Counted from the stretch's first letter, positions 42,122-51,367 are shown. The stretch is DNA of 64,000 bases from VGJW01 sp035285595 (GCA_035285595.1 JAYKGV010000003.1:1-64000), one strand, 5' to 3'. Program-made: numbers and translations. Notes: generated by a model not told the origin, from the sequence alone.

Positions 42122-43384
42122 TCAGGCCGGAACGGCAGGTGTGCTTTCGCCGGACGTTCCGCGGGTGATGGCCCCGAGCAGGTCCACGGGACTGACGAGG
42201 CCCGTGACCTGACATTTCTCGTCCACCAGCAGGGCCAGATGGGCTTCGGCCCCCCGCAAGAGGGGCACCAGATCCAGGGCAGATACGGTGTCCGGGACCA
42301 CGGGGACCTTGCGACGGGCGGCCAGGGACGCGAGGCTCTGCTCCGTATCAAGCGTTGAGAGGGCCTCCTGAATGCGCACGATGCCGATAGGACGATCAAG
42401 GCTGCCATCGCCGACCGGCAAGACTCCATGGACGGAAGCCAGCAGTTGGTCCCGCAAGCGTTCCCTTGAGTGGGTCGCATCGAGCCAGACGATGTCTTGC
42501 CGGCGCGTCATCCACGTGGCCAGCGGCCGCTCGGCCAGCGACAGCACTCCGGACACCAGATGCCGCTCGGCCTCGGCATAGCCCGAAGGCTGGTCTTCGT
42601 CTGCAGGGCGCTCGCCCAACAGCCTCATGACTTGTTCGGCCGTCCGGATGCGGAAAGGTCGAGCGGTCTCGGCACGGATCACGTTGCGTTGCCGCAACTG
42701 GTTGAAGGTCTCGATCACGATCGAGAAGCCGATGGCTGCGTAGAGATAGCCCTTGGGCACATGGACGTGGAAGGCCTCGGCCACGAGGCTGAAGCCGATC
42801 ATAAGGAGGAAGGCCAGACACAGCACGACCACCGTGGGATGCTCGTTGACGAAGCGTGCCAAGGGCTTCGAGGCGAAGAGCATCACCCCCATCGAGAGGA
42901 TGACCGCCGCCATCATCACGGCCAGATTGTCCACCATCCCGACCGCGGTGATGACGGAGTCGATCGAGAAGACGAGGTCCAGCAGGATGATCTGGGCCAC
43001 CACCGACCCAAAGGGAGCGTGGACCGCCGGTCCGGAGGTTTGGTGCTCGCCCCCTTCGATGCGCTCATGAAGTTCCATCGTGGCCTTGAAGGTCAGGAAC
43101 AGGCCGCCTGCAAGCAGGATCAGATCGCGGCCGGACAGCGACAGGCTACCGTAGGTCACCAGAGGTGTCGTCAGGCTGACAATCCACGAAATGCCCGCAA
43201 GCAATCCCAGTCGCATGCCAAGCGCGAGGGACAGGCCGATTCCACGCGCTTTGTCCCGTTGCGACGGTTCGACCTTCTCTGCCAGGATGGCGACGAACAC
43301 CAGATTGTCGATGCCGAGGACGATCTCGAGGATGACCAGAGTCAGCAAGCCGATCCAGAGGGAAGGTTCGAGCAGAGAGGTCAT
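42122..43384 (-). CDS. TerC-family membrane protein with C-terminal CBS domains
   Basis: 420 residues. The TerC/YoaE part (about 1-245) has seven or so membrane segments with the family acidic motifs LVILEIVLGIDNLVFVAILA and LLDLVFSIDSVITAVGMVDN. The remainder (about 260-420) is cytoplasmic with CBS-like pairs (MTRRQDIVWLDA, LLVDEKCQVTGLVSPVDLLG). Such proteins are linked to metal efflux, often manganese loading of exported proteins. It lies 22 bp upstream of the ubiquitin-like operon and may be its first gene, but TerC proteins are common alone and the functional link is unproven. An extended -10-like TGGTACCCT lies 36 bases upstream. Confidence 0.88.
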   Translation of the reverse strand: MTSLLEPSLWIGLLTLVILEIVLGIDNLVFVAILAEKVEPSQRDKARGIGLSLALGMRLGLLAGISWIVSLTTPLVTYGSLSLSGRDLILLAGGLFLTFKATMELHERIEGGEHQTSGPAVHAPFGSVVAQIILLDLVFSIDSVITAVGMVDNLAVMMAAVILSMGVMLFASKPLARFVNEHPTVVVLCLAFLLMIGFSLVAEAFHVHVPKGYLYAAIGFSIVIETFNQLRQRNVIRAETARPFRIRTAEQVMRLLGERPADEDQPSGYAEAERHLVSGVLSLAERPLATWMTRRQDIVWLDATHSRERLRDQLLASVHGVLPVGDGSLDRPIGIVRIQEALSTLDTEQSLASLAARRKVPVVPDTVSALDLVPLLRGAEAHLALLVDEKCQVTGLVSPVDLLGAITRGTSGESTPAVPA

Positions 43385-43419
43385 GGGTGATCCTGCACAG
43401 GAACGAAGATGACGCTAGC

Positions 43420-43428
43420 AGGGTACCA
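43420..43428 (-). promoter_or_regulatory. candidate extended -10 in front of terC
   Basis: The minus strand reads TGGTACCCT, matching the TGnTAnnnT pattern seen before other genes here. If used, it would drive the TerC gene and possibly the whole ubiquitin-like operon. Confidence 0.35.
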
Positions 43429-43437
43429 CCCGCGGGG

Positions 43438-43998
43438 TCAGGAATCCTTGGGAATGGACCGGATCTTGTGTCCCATCCAAAGGAAGAATCCCCCGGCCAG
43501 CAGGAGAGGAGCGAGCATCGCCCCAGCCGTGGCCGCAGCCACACCCCCCGCCAGAGAACCCAGCGTGGCGCCGGCCCAGGCGAGCCCCGGGCCTCCGGCC
43601 AGCAGCCCCAGGCCCAGCAGGAGCTGGCCCTTGCCTCCTTCACGTCCGGCGAGGATATCTCCAGTACCGACGACCACGTCAAAGCTCCCGACGATGAGTC
43701 CGGGCAGGCTGGCGCCGGCGAGGGCGAGCGTGAGGGCCACTGCGGGGCCGCCGACCAGCATGCCCAGCAGGGCACCGGTGCCGCCCAGCAGAGGCCCTCC
43801 AAGAGAGACGGCGAGAATTTGCGCGAGACCCTGGAAGTCCTGCAGACGTCTTGGCGTGACGGTCTGGGCCGCTCGAGGGGGCGGTGGCGGCGGTTCCGTT
43901 GGCCGGCGGACGTTTGCGGCCGCGACGGCAGGACCCGGCTGACGCACGAGGCATGGTCGACGGGCAAGGGTCGTGGTCTGGATCATGGCCGGGCTCAC
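43438..43998 (-). CDS. hypothetical Gly-rich membrane protein
   Basis: Unrecognised 186-residue protein. A disordered N-terminal part (about 1-55) contains a run of prolines (RPTEPPPPPPRAAQ). The rest is almost entirely Gly/Ala/Leu-rich hydrophobic: LAVSLGGPLLGGTGALLGML, VALTLALAGASLPGLIVG, LLLGLGLLAGGPGLAWAGAT and AAATAGAMLAPLLLAGGFFLW, giving four to five membrane helices. The start is a GTG at 43998 or ATG at 43986. It lies 53 bp upstream of the TerC gene on the same strand. No function is evident. Confidence 0.6.
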   Translation of the reverse strand: MSPAMIQTTTLARRPCLVRQPGPAVAAANVRRPTEPPPPPPRAAQTVTPRRLQDFQGLAQILAVSLGGPLLGGTGALLGMLVGGPAVALTLALAGASLPGLIVGSFDVVVGTGDILAGREGGKGQLLLGLGLLAGGPGLAWAGATLGSLAGGVAAATAGAMLAPLLLAGGFFLWMGHKIRSIPKDS

Positions 43999-44045
43999 AG
44001 CGAAGGGATGACTTGAACGATTGTCGGCACTGAGGCGGGTTGGAC

Positions 44046-44074
44046 CGATTAAGGCAGGATTGTCCGCAGGTCAA
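44046..44074 (-). promoter_or_regulatory. candidate sigma-70 promoter for the 43438-43998 gene
   Basis: TTGACC (minus strand, 44069-44074), 17-base spacer and TAATCG (44046-44051). The -10 is imperfect. Located between the ppc stop and the next gene start. Confidence 0.35.
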
Positions 44075-44082
44075 GTCTCGGG

Positions 44083-46890
44083 TCAGCCCGTATTGCGGAG
44101 TCCGGCGGCGATGCCACCGACACTCAGCTTCAAGGCGTCGAGCAAGGCAGGCGGCTGGGGGGTGTCGACCGACTCCCGCCATCTTGTGAGCAGGGCCATC
44201 TGGACATGATTCAGAGGGTCGACGTAAGGGTTGCGGGCGGCGATGGACTGGCGGAGCGTCGGGGTAAGCTCGAGCAGTTGTTCCTGCCCCAGAATCGCCA
44301 GTACCTCGCGTTTCGTCCGCTCGTATTCCTGGCGCAGTTCCTCCCAGATGTGCCCCATGGTCGGGTCATCCCCCGCAAGCGCATCGACGTAGCGGGAAGC
44401 GATGGCCATGTCCGCCTTGGCGAGCGTCATCTCGACGTTGGACAAGAGCGTGCGGAAGAAGGGAAAGTCCCTCGCCATCGCTTGCAACGTGGCCAGGCCT
44501 TCGGTGCCGTGTTCCCGGTGCCAGGACGCCAGTGCTGTCCCGAGGCCCAGCCAGCCCGGAAGGATCATGCGGTTCTGGGTCCAGGAGAAGACCCACGGGA
44601 TTGCGCGCAGCGCCTCGAGATCCCCTCCGGTCTGACGCTTCGTGGGCCGCGATCCGAGTCGCAAGACACCCAGTAGATCGAGCGGGGTGACCCGGGCGAG
44701 AAAGGCAGGAAATTCCGGTTGCTCGTGAACGAAGCTGCGGTAGGCCTGGTAGGCTCGACCGGCAAGGTCGGCCGCGACTCGCTCCCAACCGATCGTTTCC
44801 GCAACCGGTTCGGCGGGGCGCAGGCTGCTTTCAAGCACGGCGGACGTCACCAGTTCGAGGCTGCGTCTGGCCAAGGGATCCCGGCCGTACTTGTGGCTCA
44901 GTACCTCGCCTTGCTCGGTCAGCTTGAGGCGCCCGGCGACCGTCCCGGGTGGTTGCGCCATAATGGCGAGATGTGAGGGCCCCCCACCCCGGCCGACGGA
45001 GCCGCCTCGGCCGTGGAAGAGCTTGAGTCGGATGCCGGCTTCGCCCGCCACCGCAAGCAGTTCCTGCTGGGCCCGATAAAGCGCCCAGGCCGAGGCCAGA
45101 AGGCCACCATCCTTGTTCGAGTCGCTGTACCCCAGCATGACCTCCTGCTCATCGCCCAGCGCCCGCAAGTGGGCCCGGTAGGGGGAGAAGGCCAACAGTC
45201 GGCGCAGGATGTCAGGCGCCCTCTCGAGATCCCCGATGGTCTCGAAGAGCGGGACCACAGGCATCGTGTCGGACACTTCACCGGTTTCCGTGTAATGGAG
45301 CAAACCGGCCTCGCGCAACAGCAGCAACGTGACCAGGACATCCTCCGGGCCGGTGGTCATGCTGAGGACGAAGGAGCCCAAGGCGGCGGGCCCGAAGGAC
45401 CGGCGCGCGGCCGCTGCCATGCGGAAGGTCTCGAGCGTCTCGCGGGTCTCGGAGTCGAATCGTGAAAGGTCCTGTGGCACGAGGGGTCGCCTGTTGACCA
45501 ATTCAGCCGCCAGCCAAGCCTCGCGCGCATCTCCGGAACCCACGGATTCCTTCATGCCCAGCCACGCCAGCACCGCATCGAGGGCCTCCACATGCCTGCG
45601 GGCATGCTGGCGCAGGTCCAGGCGCGCTCCGTGAAACCCGAAGGTGTCGACCTGTCGGCGCCAGATGGCGAGCCGGTCGTTGGCGACCCGATGGCCTTGG
45701 TGGGCCCGCAGGCTGGCATCCATGACCTGCAGATCCCTGGCCAGTTCCTGCGCAGAGGCATAAACATCGGGTCCTGCGGTCGATTCCTCTTGCCACCGTT
45801 CGGGCCAGCAGGTGGACGTGGCCCGCAGTCGGTGCCGGATGACAGCCAGACGCTGGCGGTACGGTTCGTGCGGGTTGCGTTCCCGGGCCTCGGCCGTCAG
45901 GCCCGGCCATCTAAGTGCGTCTTGCTCGAGCACTCCTGCGAGGTCTTCGCCGATGGCCACCCACCTGAGGCTCTGACTGAGGGTCGTGGACAGGCGATCG
46001 GCCGCCTCCAGATGTCTCCTGAGCATCAGGCGATGGGACGTGAGCAGCGCCTGCCAGGTGGCTTCGGGCGTCACATGAGGATTCCCGTCCCGGTCGCCGC
46101 CTATCCATGTGCCGAAGCGCAGAAAGGCCGGGACGGCGAAGGTCTCGCCGGGGTAGTGCCGGGAGAGGGCCTCCTCCAGCGTGGCGAGCACCCGAGGAAC
46201 GGCCTCGAAGAGAATGGTCTCGAGGTAGTAGAGACCTTGGCGGACTTCGTCCTGCACCGTCGGTGCGACCTGATGGACTTCGTCGGTTTGCCATAGCCCT
46301 TCGATGGCGGCGGCCACACGGCTTTCGAGGCGCTGCCGAGCGACGCTCCCGGGCCGATGCAGGTCTCGTTCTTCAAGGTCATCGGCCACTTCGCTCAGCC
46401 GCTCGAGGATGGTCCGGCGCAGGGCCTCCGTGGGGTGAGCCGTCAGGACGGGCTCGATGCAAAGATCGCTCAGCAGGCTCCGGATGGCGTCTGCGGAGAT
46501 GCCGGCTGCGGCGAGGCGGGTCACGAGAGCTTCGAGAGAACCCGGTGCCGGGTCCCGATCCGGTTCTTCTTCCCTGGTCCTCAGCCGTCGGATGCGATGG
46601 TGTTGCTCGGCCAGATTGACAAGCTGGAAGTACAGCGTGAACGCTCGCAGCACACCTGCAGCCGTGTCGATGTCCAGCCCGGCAATCCGCTGCTGCAGGC
46701 GCTCGCCGAGAGACGTCTGGTCGGGCTGCGCTCGCCACGCCTTGAAGCCTTTGCGAAGCTCCTCCTCGAGGTCGTAGAGCGCGGCACCGCCTTGCTCGCC
46801 CAGCACCTGGCCGAGGCAGTCCCCCAGAAACCGGATGTCCTCCCGCAGGGGAGCGAGGCGAGGATCCCTGGGATACGAGGTCTCGGGCAT
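44083..46890 (-). CDS. ppc: phosphoenolpyruvate carboxylase
   Basis: Fixes bicarbonate onto PEP to make oxaloacetate, replenishing the TCA cycle. 935 residues from the ATG at 46890, giving MPETSYPRDPRLAPLREDIR; an earlier in-frame ATG overlaps the upstream gene. Conserved sequences include VLTAHPTEALRRTI, GTWIGGDRDGNP, the catalytic loop FHGRGGSVGRGGGP, GYSDSNKDGG, FSWTQNRMILPGWLGLG and the invariant C-terminal tail ending RNTG. Length and motifs are normal for bacterial-type PEPC. It lies 7 bp after the CYTH-like lipoprotein gene, an odd partner, so those two may be cotranscribed. Confidence 0.96.
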   Translation of the reverse strand: MPETSYPRDPRLAPLREDIRFLGDCLGQVLGEQGGAALYDLEEELRKGFKAWRAQPDQTSLGERLQQRIAGLDIDTAAGVLRAFTLYFQLVNLAEQHHRIRRLRTREEEPDRDPAPGSLEALVTRLAAAGISADAIRSLLSDLCIEPVLTAHPTEALRRTILERLSEVADDLEERDLHRPGSVARQRLESRVAAAIEGLWQTDEVHQVAPTVQDEVRQGLYYLETILFEAVPRVLATLEEALSRHYPGETFAVPAFLRFGTWIGGDRDGNPHVTPEATWQALLTSHRLMLRRHLEAADRLSTTLSQSLRWVAIGEDLAGVLEQDALRWPGLTAEARERNPHEPYRQRLAVIRHRLRATSTCWPERWQEESTAGPDVYASAQELARDLQVMDASLRAHQGHRVANDRLAIWRRQVDTFGFHGARLDLRQHARRHVEALDAVLAWLGMKESVGSGDAREAWLAAELVNRRPLVPQDLSRFDSETRETLETFRMAAAARRSFGPAALGSFVLSMTTGPEDVLVTLLLLREAGLLHYTETGEVSDTMPVVPLFETIGDLERAPDILRRLLAFSPYRAHLRALGDEQEVMLGYSDSNKDGGLLASAWALYRAQQELLAVAGEAGIRLKLFHGRGGSVGRGGGPSHLAIMAQPPGTVAGRLKLTEQGEVLSHKYGRDPLARRSLELVTSAVLESSLRPAEPVAETIGWERVAADLAGRAYQAYRSFVHEQPEFPAFLARVTPLDLLGVLRLGSRPTKRQTGGDLEALRAIPWVFSWTQNRMILPGWLGLGTALASWHREHGTEGLATLQAMARDFPFFRTLLSNVEMTLAKADMAIASRYVDALAGDDPTMGHIWEELRQEYERTKREVLAILGQEQLLELTPTLRQSIAARNPYVDPLNHVQMALLTRWRESVDTPQPPALLDALKLSVGGIAAGLRNTG

Positions 46891-46897
46891 GTCGCGA

Positions 46898-47821
46898 TCA
46901 ACGGTTGGTGCGCGGGGCACCCACACGGGCATATCCCTTGGCCGCGGCCAAGGTGGGATCCGCCGGCGTGGGGGCCAGGTGGGAGAGCGTGAGTCCTGCG
47001 GTCCGCAGCCAGTCCGAAATGTCCTTCATGGCCTGAGCGGCTTCGGGAGCATTGCGGCTCGGGGCGATCTCGACCTCATGTCGGATCGTTCCTTGGCCTG
47101 CGCCATCCAGCGTGCGGTGGGTCCCGAGGGTGACCTCGGCCTTCCAGCCCGCTCCGAAGGACAACTTGCGCTCGAGGAGGTTCTTGTCGGCGCGATAGGT
47201 CGGCACGACGAGCCCCGGCTGCGCCTTCCGCGCTCCGGCGAAGGCGTCGGCTCCCGCCCACAGCTGCGCTTGCCACGCCCTGTCGAGCTCGGTCATCGCC
47301 TTGCGGGTCGGGAACCCTCCCTGCTGCAGGGTACTCAACATGCCAAGGCCCGGCTCCCAAAGGGCCATCGATTGGCTTTCCAGCATCGTCTGTTCCCAGC
47401 TTTCGCTGACATTCATGACCAGCGGAAGTGCATCGGCAGGGGCCTGTTCCCGACTCAACGGACGTCGTAGCTGCATCGTGCTGGCTTTTGCCTTGCGCTT
47501 GATGCGGAGTTTCCAAGGCGTTTTCCCGCCCTTCCAAGCCCACCCTTGGCCGTCGAAGGCATCGAAGTACAGGTCGGTGCGCACCTTGGGGGTGCTCCAG
47601 CCGCCCTGGGCTGCCAGAAGGGCGTGGCCCTCTGCCGTGAGCTCCGCCCTGATTTCGATTTCCTGGGGATGGTGGCTGTCGCTCGCCCTCGTGCCGAGGC
47701 CCACGCCGCTTGCGCCACCCAAGACCGGCAAGGCTGTGCCGCAGGCCTGATTCAACAGGCAGGCCAGAAGGCCGAGCACAACGCGACCGGCGACAGGGGG
47801 GACGGTCGGGGGTGAAGCCAT
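46898..47821 (-). CDS. lipoprotein with CYTH/TTM-like domain
   Basis: 307 residues. A signal with lipobox-like LLAC at 18-21 is followed by a region with the layout of the CYTH (triphosphate tunnel) fold: HPQEIEIRAEL (ExExR start), VRTDLYFDAFDGQGW, WKLRIKRKAK (basic strand) and, near 255-270, RHEVEIAPSRNAPEAAQAMK with a following helix and DPTLAAAKGYARV, which recalls the terminal K of CYTH domains. Cytoplasmic CYTH proteins bind triphosphates or polyphosphate. An exported lipidated version would be unusual. Sequence similarity is weak, so this is a structural hypothesis. No Shine-Dalgarno at the ATG. Confidence 0.6.
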   Translation of the reverse strand: MASPPTVPPVAGRVVLGLLACLLNQACGTALPVLGGASGVGLGTRASDSHHPQEIEIRAELTAEGHALLAAQGGWSTPKVRTDLYFDAFDGQGWAWKGGKTPWKLRIKRKAKASTMQLRRPLSREQAPADALPLVMNVSESWEQTMLESQSMALWEPGLGMLSTLQQGGFPTRKAMTELDRAWQAQLWAGADAFAGARKAQPGLVVPTYRADKNLLERKLSFGAGWKAEVTLGTHRTLDGAGQGTIRHEVEIAPSRNAPEAAQAMKDISDWLRTAGLTLSHLAPTPADPTLAAAKGYARVGAPRTNR

Positions 47822-47883
47822 GGTTCGGTTGTGCGTGAGGTGTGCGTTTCGCTTGCGTGGGCCGAGGGATTCACGAATACATT

Positions 47884-47892
47884 TGCTATAAT
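47884..47892 (+). promoter_or_regulatory. consensus extended -10 promoter in an AT-rich island
   Basis: TGCTATAAT is a perfect extended -10 inside an AT-rich stretch (about 47870-47930) that stands out from the surrounding high-GC DNA. Predicted start near 47899; the leader to the GTG at 47933 is about 34 nt. Confidence 0.65.
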
Positions 47893-47932
47893 TTAAACTA
47901 TTATTTCCTTGCTATTTAAGAAAGATGATCCC

Positions 47933-48520
47933 GTGCGTCGAGTTCTTCTGCCGGCCATCCTCGCCTTGTCTGCTGGCCTCGTAGCCTGTGGAAGGTCGCC
48001 CGCCGCGCTCACGGGGGGCGGCCCCGGTACGGCCGTCCAGGCGCTCGCTCAGCCGGTTCGCCTGCTGACGCCCGTCGTGGGGACCCAACGTGAGTTCAAC
48101 AATTACTACTCCGGTGAGATCGACACGTGGCTGATGCGGGCCGTAGGCTACAAGGATCTTTTCCAGGGGCAGTGGGGGCGCGCGCAGTTTCGCGTCGAGG
48201 AGACCTTCTATGATGAGGTCTCGGGCATGGTGGGGGCGCACCGCGTAAGGCTGCGGGTCAACAATGACTGGACGCTTTCGGGAGAGTCCCGTGGCGCGGC
48301 GGTGACTGGCCGTTTCGACGGCAAATGGGGGGCAGAGGCCACCGCCCACGGACGTAGCGTCTACTTCGAGCGCTTCGCCACCCAGGTGGAGGGACGTACG
48401 GACTCGGGGGGGCGCTTTCTGATTCAGGCCACCCTCGAGGCCAGTGACATCCAGTTGTTGGGCATGCTGGCCGTGTTGCTGGCAGGTGATCCCACGCGAT
48501 ACGCCGACGAAGCCAGGTAG
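47933..48520 (+). CDS. lipoprotein of unknown function
   Basis: 195 residues starting at a GTG with AAGAAAGA seven bases upstream; an in-frame TTG at 47909 is only about 10 nt from the predicted transcription start and has no Shine-Dalgarno. A lipoprotein signal (MRRVLLPAILALSAGLVACG, lipobox LVAC). The mature part is beta-rich with aromatic/acidic strands (REFNNYYSGEIDTWLMRAVG, YDEVSGMVGAHRVRLRVNND, GRFDGKWGAEATAHG), suggesting a small beta-barrel or lipocalin-like fold. No known motif. It is convergent with the radical SAM gene. Confidence 0.6.
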   Translation: MRRVLLPAILALSAGLVACGRSPAALTGGGPGTAVQALAQPVRLLTPVVGTQREFNNYYSGEIDTWLMRAVGYKDLFQGQWGRAQFRVEETFYDEVSGMVGAHRVRLRVNNDWTLSGESRGAAVTGRFDGKWGAEATAHGRSVYFERFATQVEGRTDSGGRFLIQATLEASDIQLLGMLAVLLAGDPTRYADEAR

Positions 48521-48538
48521 GTTAGGTATCCGGGGGCG

Positions 48539-49591
48539 TCAGCCGCAGCGTGCGGTGTGCCCCACCGAGAGGTCGAGACCGCGCGAGCGGCAGGCACCGA
48601 GGATTTCTTCCAGCAGATCCTCGTCCCCGACGAATCCAAGGAATCCTTCGCTCTCGTCCATCACGAGGCGCACGAATCGGCCGTCCTGTCCGTGAAAGTC
48701 GTAACTCCTGCGAGGGCCGGCGCCTCCAGGCCCCAGCCGAGTCGCTTCACCCCCGACGTGCACGCGTGACAACCCCCTGTCCCGCATCGCTTGTGCCATC
48801 GTCCGTGCCGCGTCGGCCGGATAGGCCGGGGTCCCGCGCATGAGGTGCTGCGGGTGGAACCGCAGCAGATGCCATGGAGTTTCGGGACCAAGTGTGTCCC
48901 GGATCCAATCCGCCAGGGGCTGCAGGCTTTCCGTGGTGTCGTGGTGCCCAGGAATCAGGCAGGTCACGATCTCGACGTGGACGCCGGCGGCGTGTGCTTC
49001 CTGGGTGCGCGCCCGGCACTCGGCGGCGGCGTTCTCCACGTCGCCGGCTCCGAGCAGGGTGCGGTAGGTGGGTTCGTCCCAGGCCTTGAGGTCCACGCGC
49101 CAAACATCGAGATGGGGCAGTAGCTGCGCCAAGGCCTCGCGAGTGTAAAAACCATTGGTGACCAGCACCACGAAGCCTCCCGCTTCGCGAACGGCGACAC
49201 TGGCACGAATGACGAATGGCCACCAGGTCGCAGCTTCGGTGGTGGTCCATGCCACGCCCGCGCAGCCTGTCGCAAGCATCCGCGCCACGACGTCCTCCGG
49301 TGTCCACACGCGTTCCGGCTCGGGCGCCTTCCTGGTCCATGCCAGATCGCCGTTCAGGCAGTGACGGCAGCGCAACGTGCAGCCCCACGTGCCCAGCGAC
49401 AACACCCTTGTGCCGGCTCGATCATGCCAGATAGGTTTCTTCTCGATGGGATCCACGGACACGTGCGCCACGTGACCCTCGAACAGGGCGATGGGGCCGT
49501 TCGGTCCGGCGGTGTAGGCGCCGCACCAAGCGGATCCGGTCCCGAGGTCGCAGCGCCGGGGGCAGATGTCGCAGCGGCTGGTCATGGACAT
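48539..49591 (-). CDS. AmmeMemoRadiSam-system radical SAM enzyme (PflA-like)
   Basis: 350 residues. An N-terminal Cys-rich motif CDICPRRCDLGTGSAWCGAY precedes the family mark VSVDPIEKKPIWHDRAGTRV and the radical SAM cluster motif GTWGCTLRCRHCLNGDL (CxxxCxxC). These features match the uncharacterised radical SAM proteins usually encoded with AMMECR1 and Memo homologues. No AMMECR1 or Memo gene is seen here, so partners lie elsewhere or are absent. The reaction is unknown. It is divergent from the beta-propeller gene, with 30 bp between the starts. Confidence 0.85.
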   Translation of the reverse strand: MSMTSRCDICPRRCDLGTGSAWCGAYTAGPNGPIALFEGHVAHVSVDPIEKKPIWHDRAGTRVLSLGTWGCTLRCRHCLNGDLAWTRKAPEPERVWTPEDVVARMLATGCAGVAWTTTEAATWWPFVIRASVAVREAGGFVVLVTNGFYTREALAQLLPHLDVWRVDLKAWDEPTYRTLLGAGDVENAAAECRARTQEAHAAGVHVEIVTCLIPGHHDTTESLQPLADWIRDTLGPETPWHLLRFHPQHLMRGTPAYPADAARTMAQAMRDRGLSRVHVGGEATRLGPGGAGPRRSYDFHGQDGRFVRLVMDESEGFLGFVGDEDLLEEILGACRSRGLDLSVGHTARCG

Positions 49592-49621
49592 GACCTACCC
49601 CCGACATGTCATCCTTCCGTC

Positions 49622-51367
49622 ATGAGGGGTTGGTTTCAGCGAGAAGCCCTGGCCGCATCACGGGTCACGGACGATCGTCGCCAGTGGGCGCGGGTGGCTT
49701 TGCGTCTCTGGACCCCTTGGGCCGGGTTCGCGACGCTGCTGGTCCTCCTGCACGAGGTCACGTCCTGGTCGCTTGCCCTCAGCCTTGTGGTGGGCGGGCC
49801 TCTCGTCCTGCTGGCGACCGGTGGCCTTCCCTGGGGTCCGAGAGGCACCTTGACGGCTGCTGCGTTCCTTTGGTGCATGCTTGTCGGGGGAACTGCGTGG
49901 AGTCTCGGCAGGACGGGACCAGGGCTCTGGCTTCCTGCGCTCTCGCCTGTGTTGCTCGTCGTGGCCTCCTGGCCGCGGCTGCTTCGGGTGCTGGTGCTGG
50001 GGCCCCGGGCCAAGGGATGGAACCTGCCCCCCGAAGCCTTGCTTCGCGAGCAACCTTGCCCTGCCCATCTGCAACGACTTGCGCGTGAAGCTCTGGTCCC
50101 GCGGCAAGATCCGGAGGAGCCCCCCGTGGCGGTCCTGGGCATGCCGGAGGCCCCCACGGACCGGACAGGCCGTCCCCTCTCTCGCCTGCACCAGCGTGCG
50201 CGCGCCCTCCGTGCGCACGCCCTTGCCCGGGCTGCGGAAACATCCGTCGGGATGCCCCGTGCGGCTGGGGCCAGTCCATTGGAGCAGGCGGAGGCGGCAG
50301 GGGACCACGTGTTGCGCTGCCGCATCCTCGCGGCAACGGCGCCGTGGCAGTTGGCGCATGAGGTCACGGAGCGTCCCGGTTGCGTAGCCGAGGCCCTTGC
50401 CTGGGAGCTTCCCGGTCTTGAAGACGCTTGGGGGTTGCCGCCCGTTTTGCCGCGCCCGATTCCCGGTCGGATCGTCCGACTTCCTGTGGCCGGAGGTGTC
50501 ACGGCCCTGCAACGGGGCATGCCGGGTCATCTGCCCTACTTGGGCACGGCGTTCGGGCAATTCCTGGTCCTTTCCCGCACACCCGAGTGGAAGCTGGTCT
50601 CCCTGGGGCACGACGAGGCTCGAGTGCCCATCGTCTCCATCGACGCCGATCCGAAGAACGTCCGGATGGCGTATGGACGCAAGGATGGGGTGGTGGCGTT
50701 GGTCCGGGTGGAGGGAGAGAAGGTGGTCGGCGACGGGCGTGAGGTCGATGCGGATCCGATCGCCGACATACGGTTCGTGCCCGGCCGTCCGTGGCTGGCG
50801 GCCCTGGCGGATCGTGGCTGGTTGCAGGTCATGTCGCTCGATGGTCCTCGTCTGCCCGTGCTTTACCGTCAGCAACCCGCGCCTGCCTTGTCCCGCATGG
50901 ACTGGCGCCTCCGCGACGAGGGTGTCGCCGTATGGCTGATCGGGCCGGGTTACCTGCGTTGGGTGCGGCCAGAGCAGGATCGTACGCCGGCTGCGGGCGA
51001 GTTCCCGGATCATTGGGTCGCTCTCGCCATCGAGCCGGACCGGGGCTGGTGGGTACTGGGCGATGACGGGGAGATCCGCGGATACGCGGCCACGGGCGGA
51101 GAGCCCTCTTGGCGTCTGCAGGGTAGAGGACGTCCCCGCGACGCGGCCTTCGGGCGGCGTGGAGCCTGGTTGGCTTCAGTCTGGACGTCTGGCGAGGTGC
51201 GGGTGCATGACGTGGCTGCTGGCGGCAGCCTGCTGGCCTGCCATCGACTTGAGGGGTTGACCGGTCCGGTGGCCCTGCTCGAGGACGGGGGGATCGTGGC
51301 GGTTGGAACCGAGGAGGGTCTGGTCTTGCTCCCGGTGCATCCGATTCGGGACCTAAGCGCAGGTTAA
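49622..51367 (+). CDS. membrane protein with C-terminal beta-propeller-like domain
   Basis: 581 residues from the ATG at 49622. Three to four membrane segments (about 25-125; AGFATLLVLLHEVTSWSLAL, GTLTAAAFLWCMLVGGTAW, LPALSPVLLVVASWPRLL), a charged helical linker (about 140-260), then six or so repeats of a beta-propeller type (about 285-581) with ending units such as WWVLGDDGEIRGYAATGGEP and LASVWTSGEVRVHDVAAGGS. This WD40/quinoprotein-like repeat usually binds proteins. No catalytic motif is seen. The EF-hand lipoprotein follows after about 107 bp, so the two may act together. Confidence 0.65.
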   Translation: MRGWFQREALAASRVTDDRRQWARVALRLWTPWAGFATLLVLLHEVTSWSLALSLVVGGPLVLLATGGLPWGPRGTLTAAAFLWCMLVGGTAWSLGRTGPGLWLPALSPVLLVVASWPRLLRVLVLGPRAKGWNLPPEALLREQPCPAHLQRLAREALVPRQDPEEPPVAVLGMPEAPTDRTGRPLSRLHQRARALRAHALARAAETSVGMPRAAGASPLEQAEAAGDHVLRCRILAATAPWQLAHEVTERPGCVAEALAWELPGLEDAWGLPPVLPRPIPGRIVRLPVAGGVTALQRGMPGHLPYLGTAFGQFLVLSRTPEWKLVSLGHDEARVPIVSIDADPKNVRMAYGRKDGVVALVRVEGEKVVGDGREVDADPIADIRFVPGRPWLAALADRGWLQVMSLDGPRLPVLYRQQPAPALSRMDWRLRDEGVAVWLIGPGYLRWVRPEQDRTPAAGEFPDHWVALAIEPDRGWWVLGDDGEIRGYAATGGEPSWRLQGRGRPRDAAFGRRGAWLASVWTSGEVRVHDVAAGGSLLACHRLEGLTGPVALLEDGGIVAVGTEEGLVLLPVHPIRDLSAG

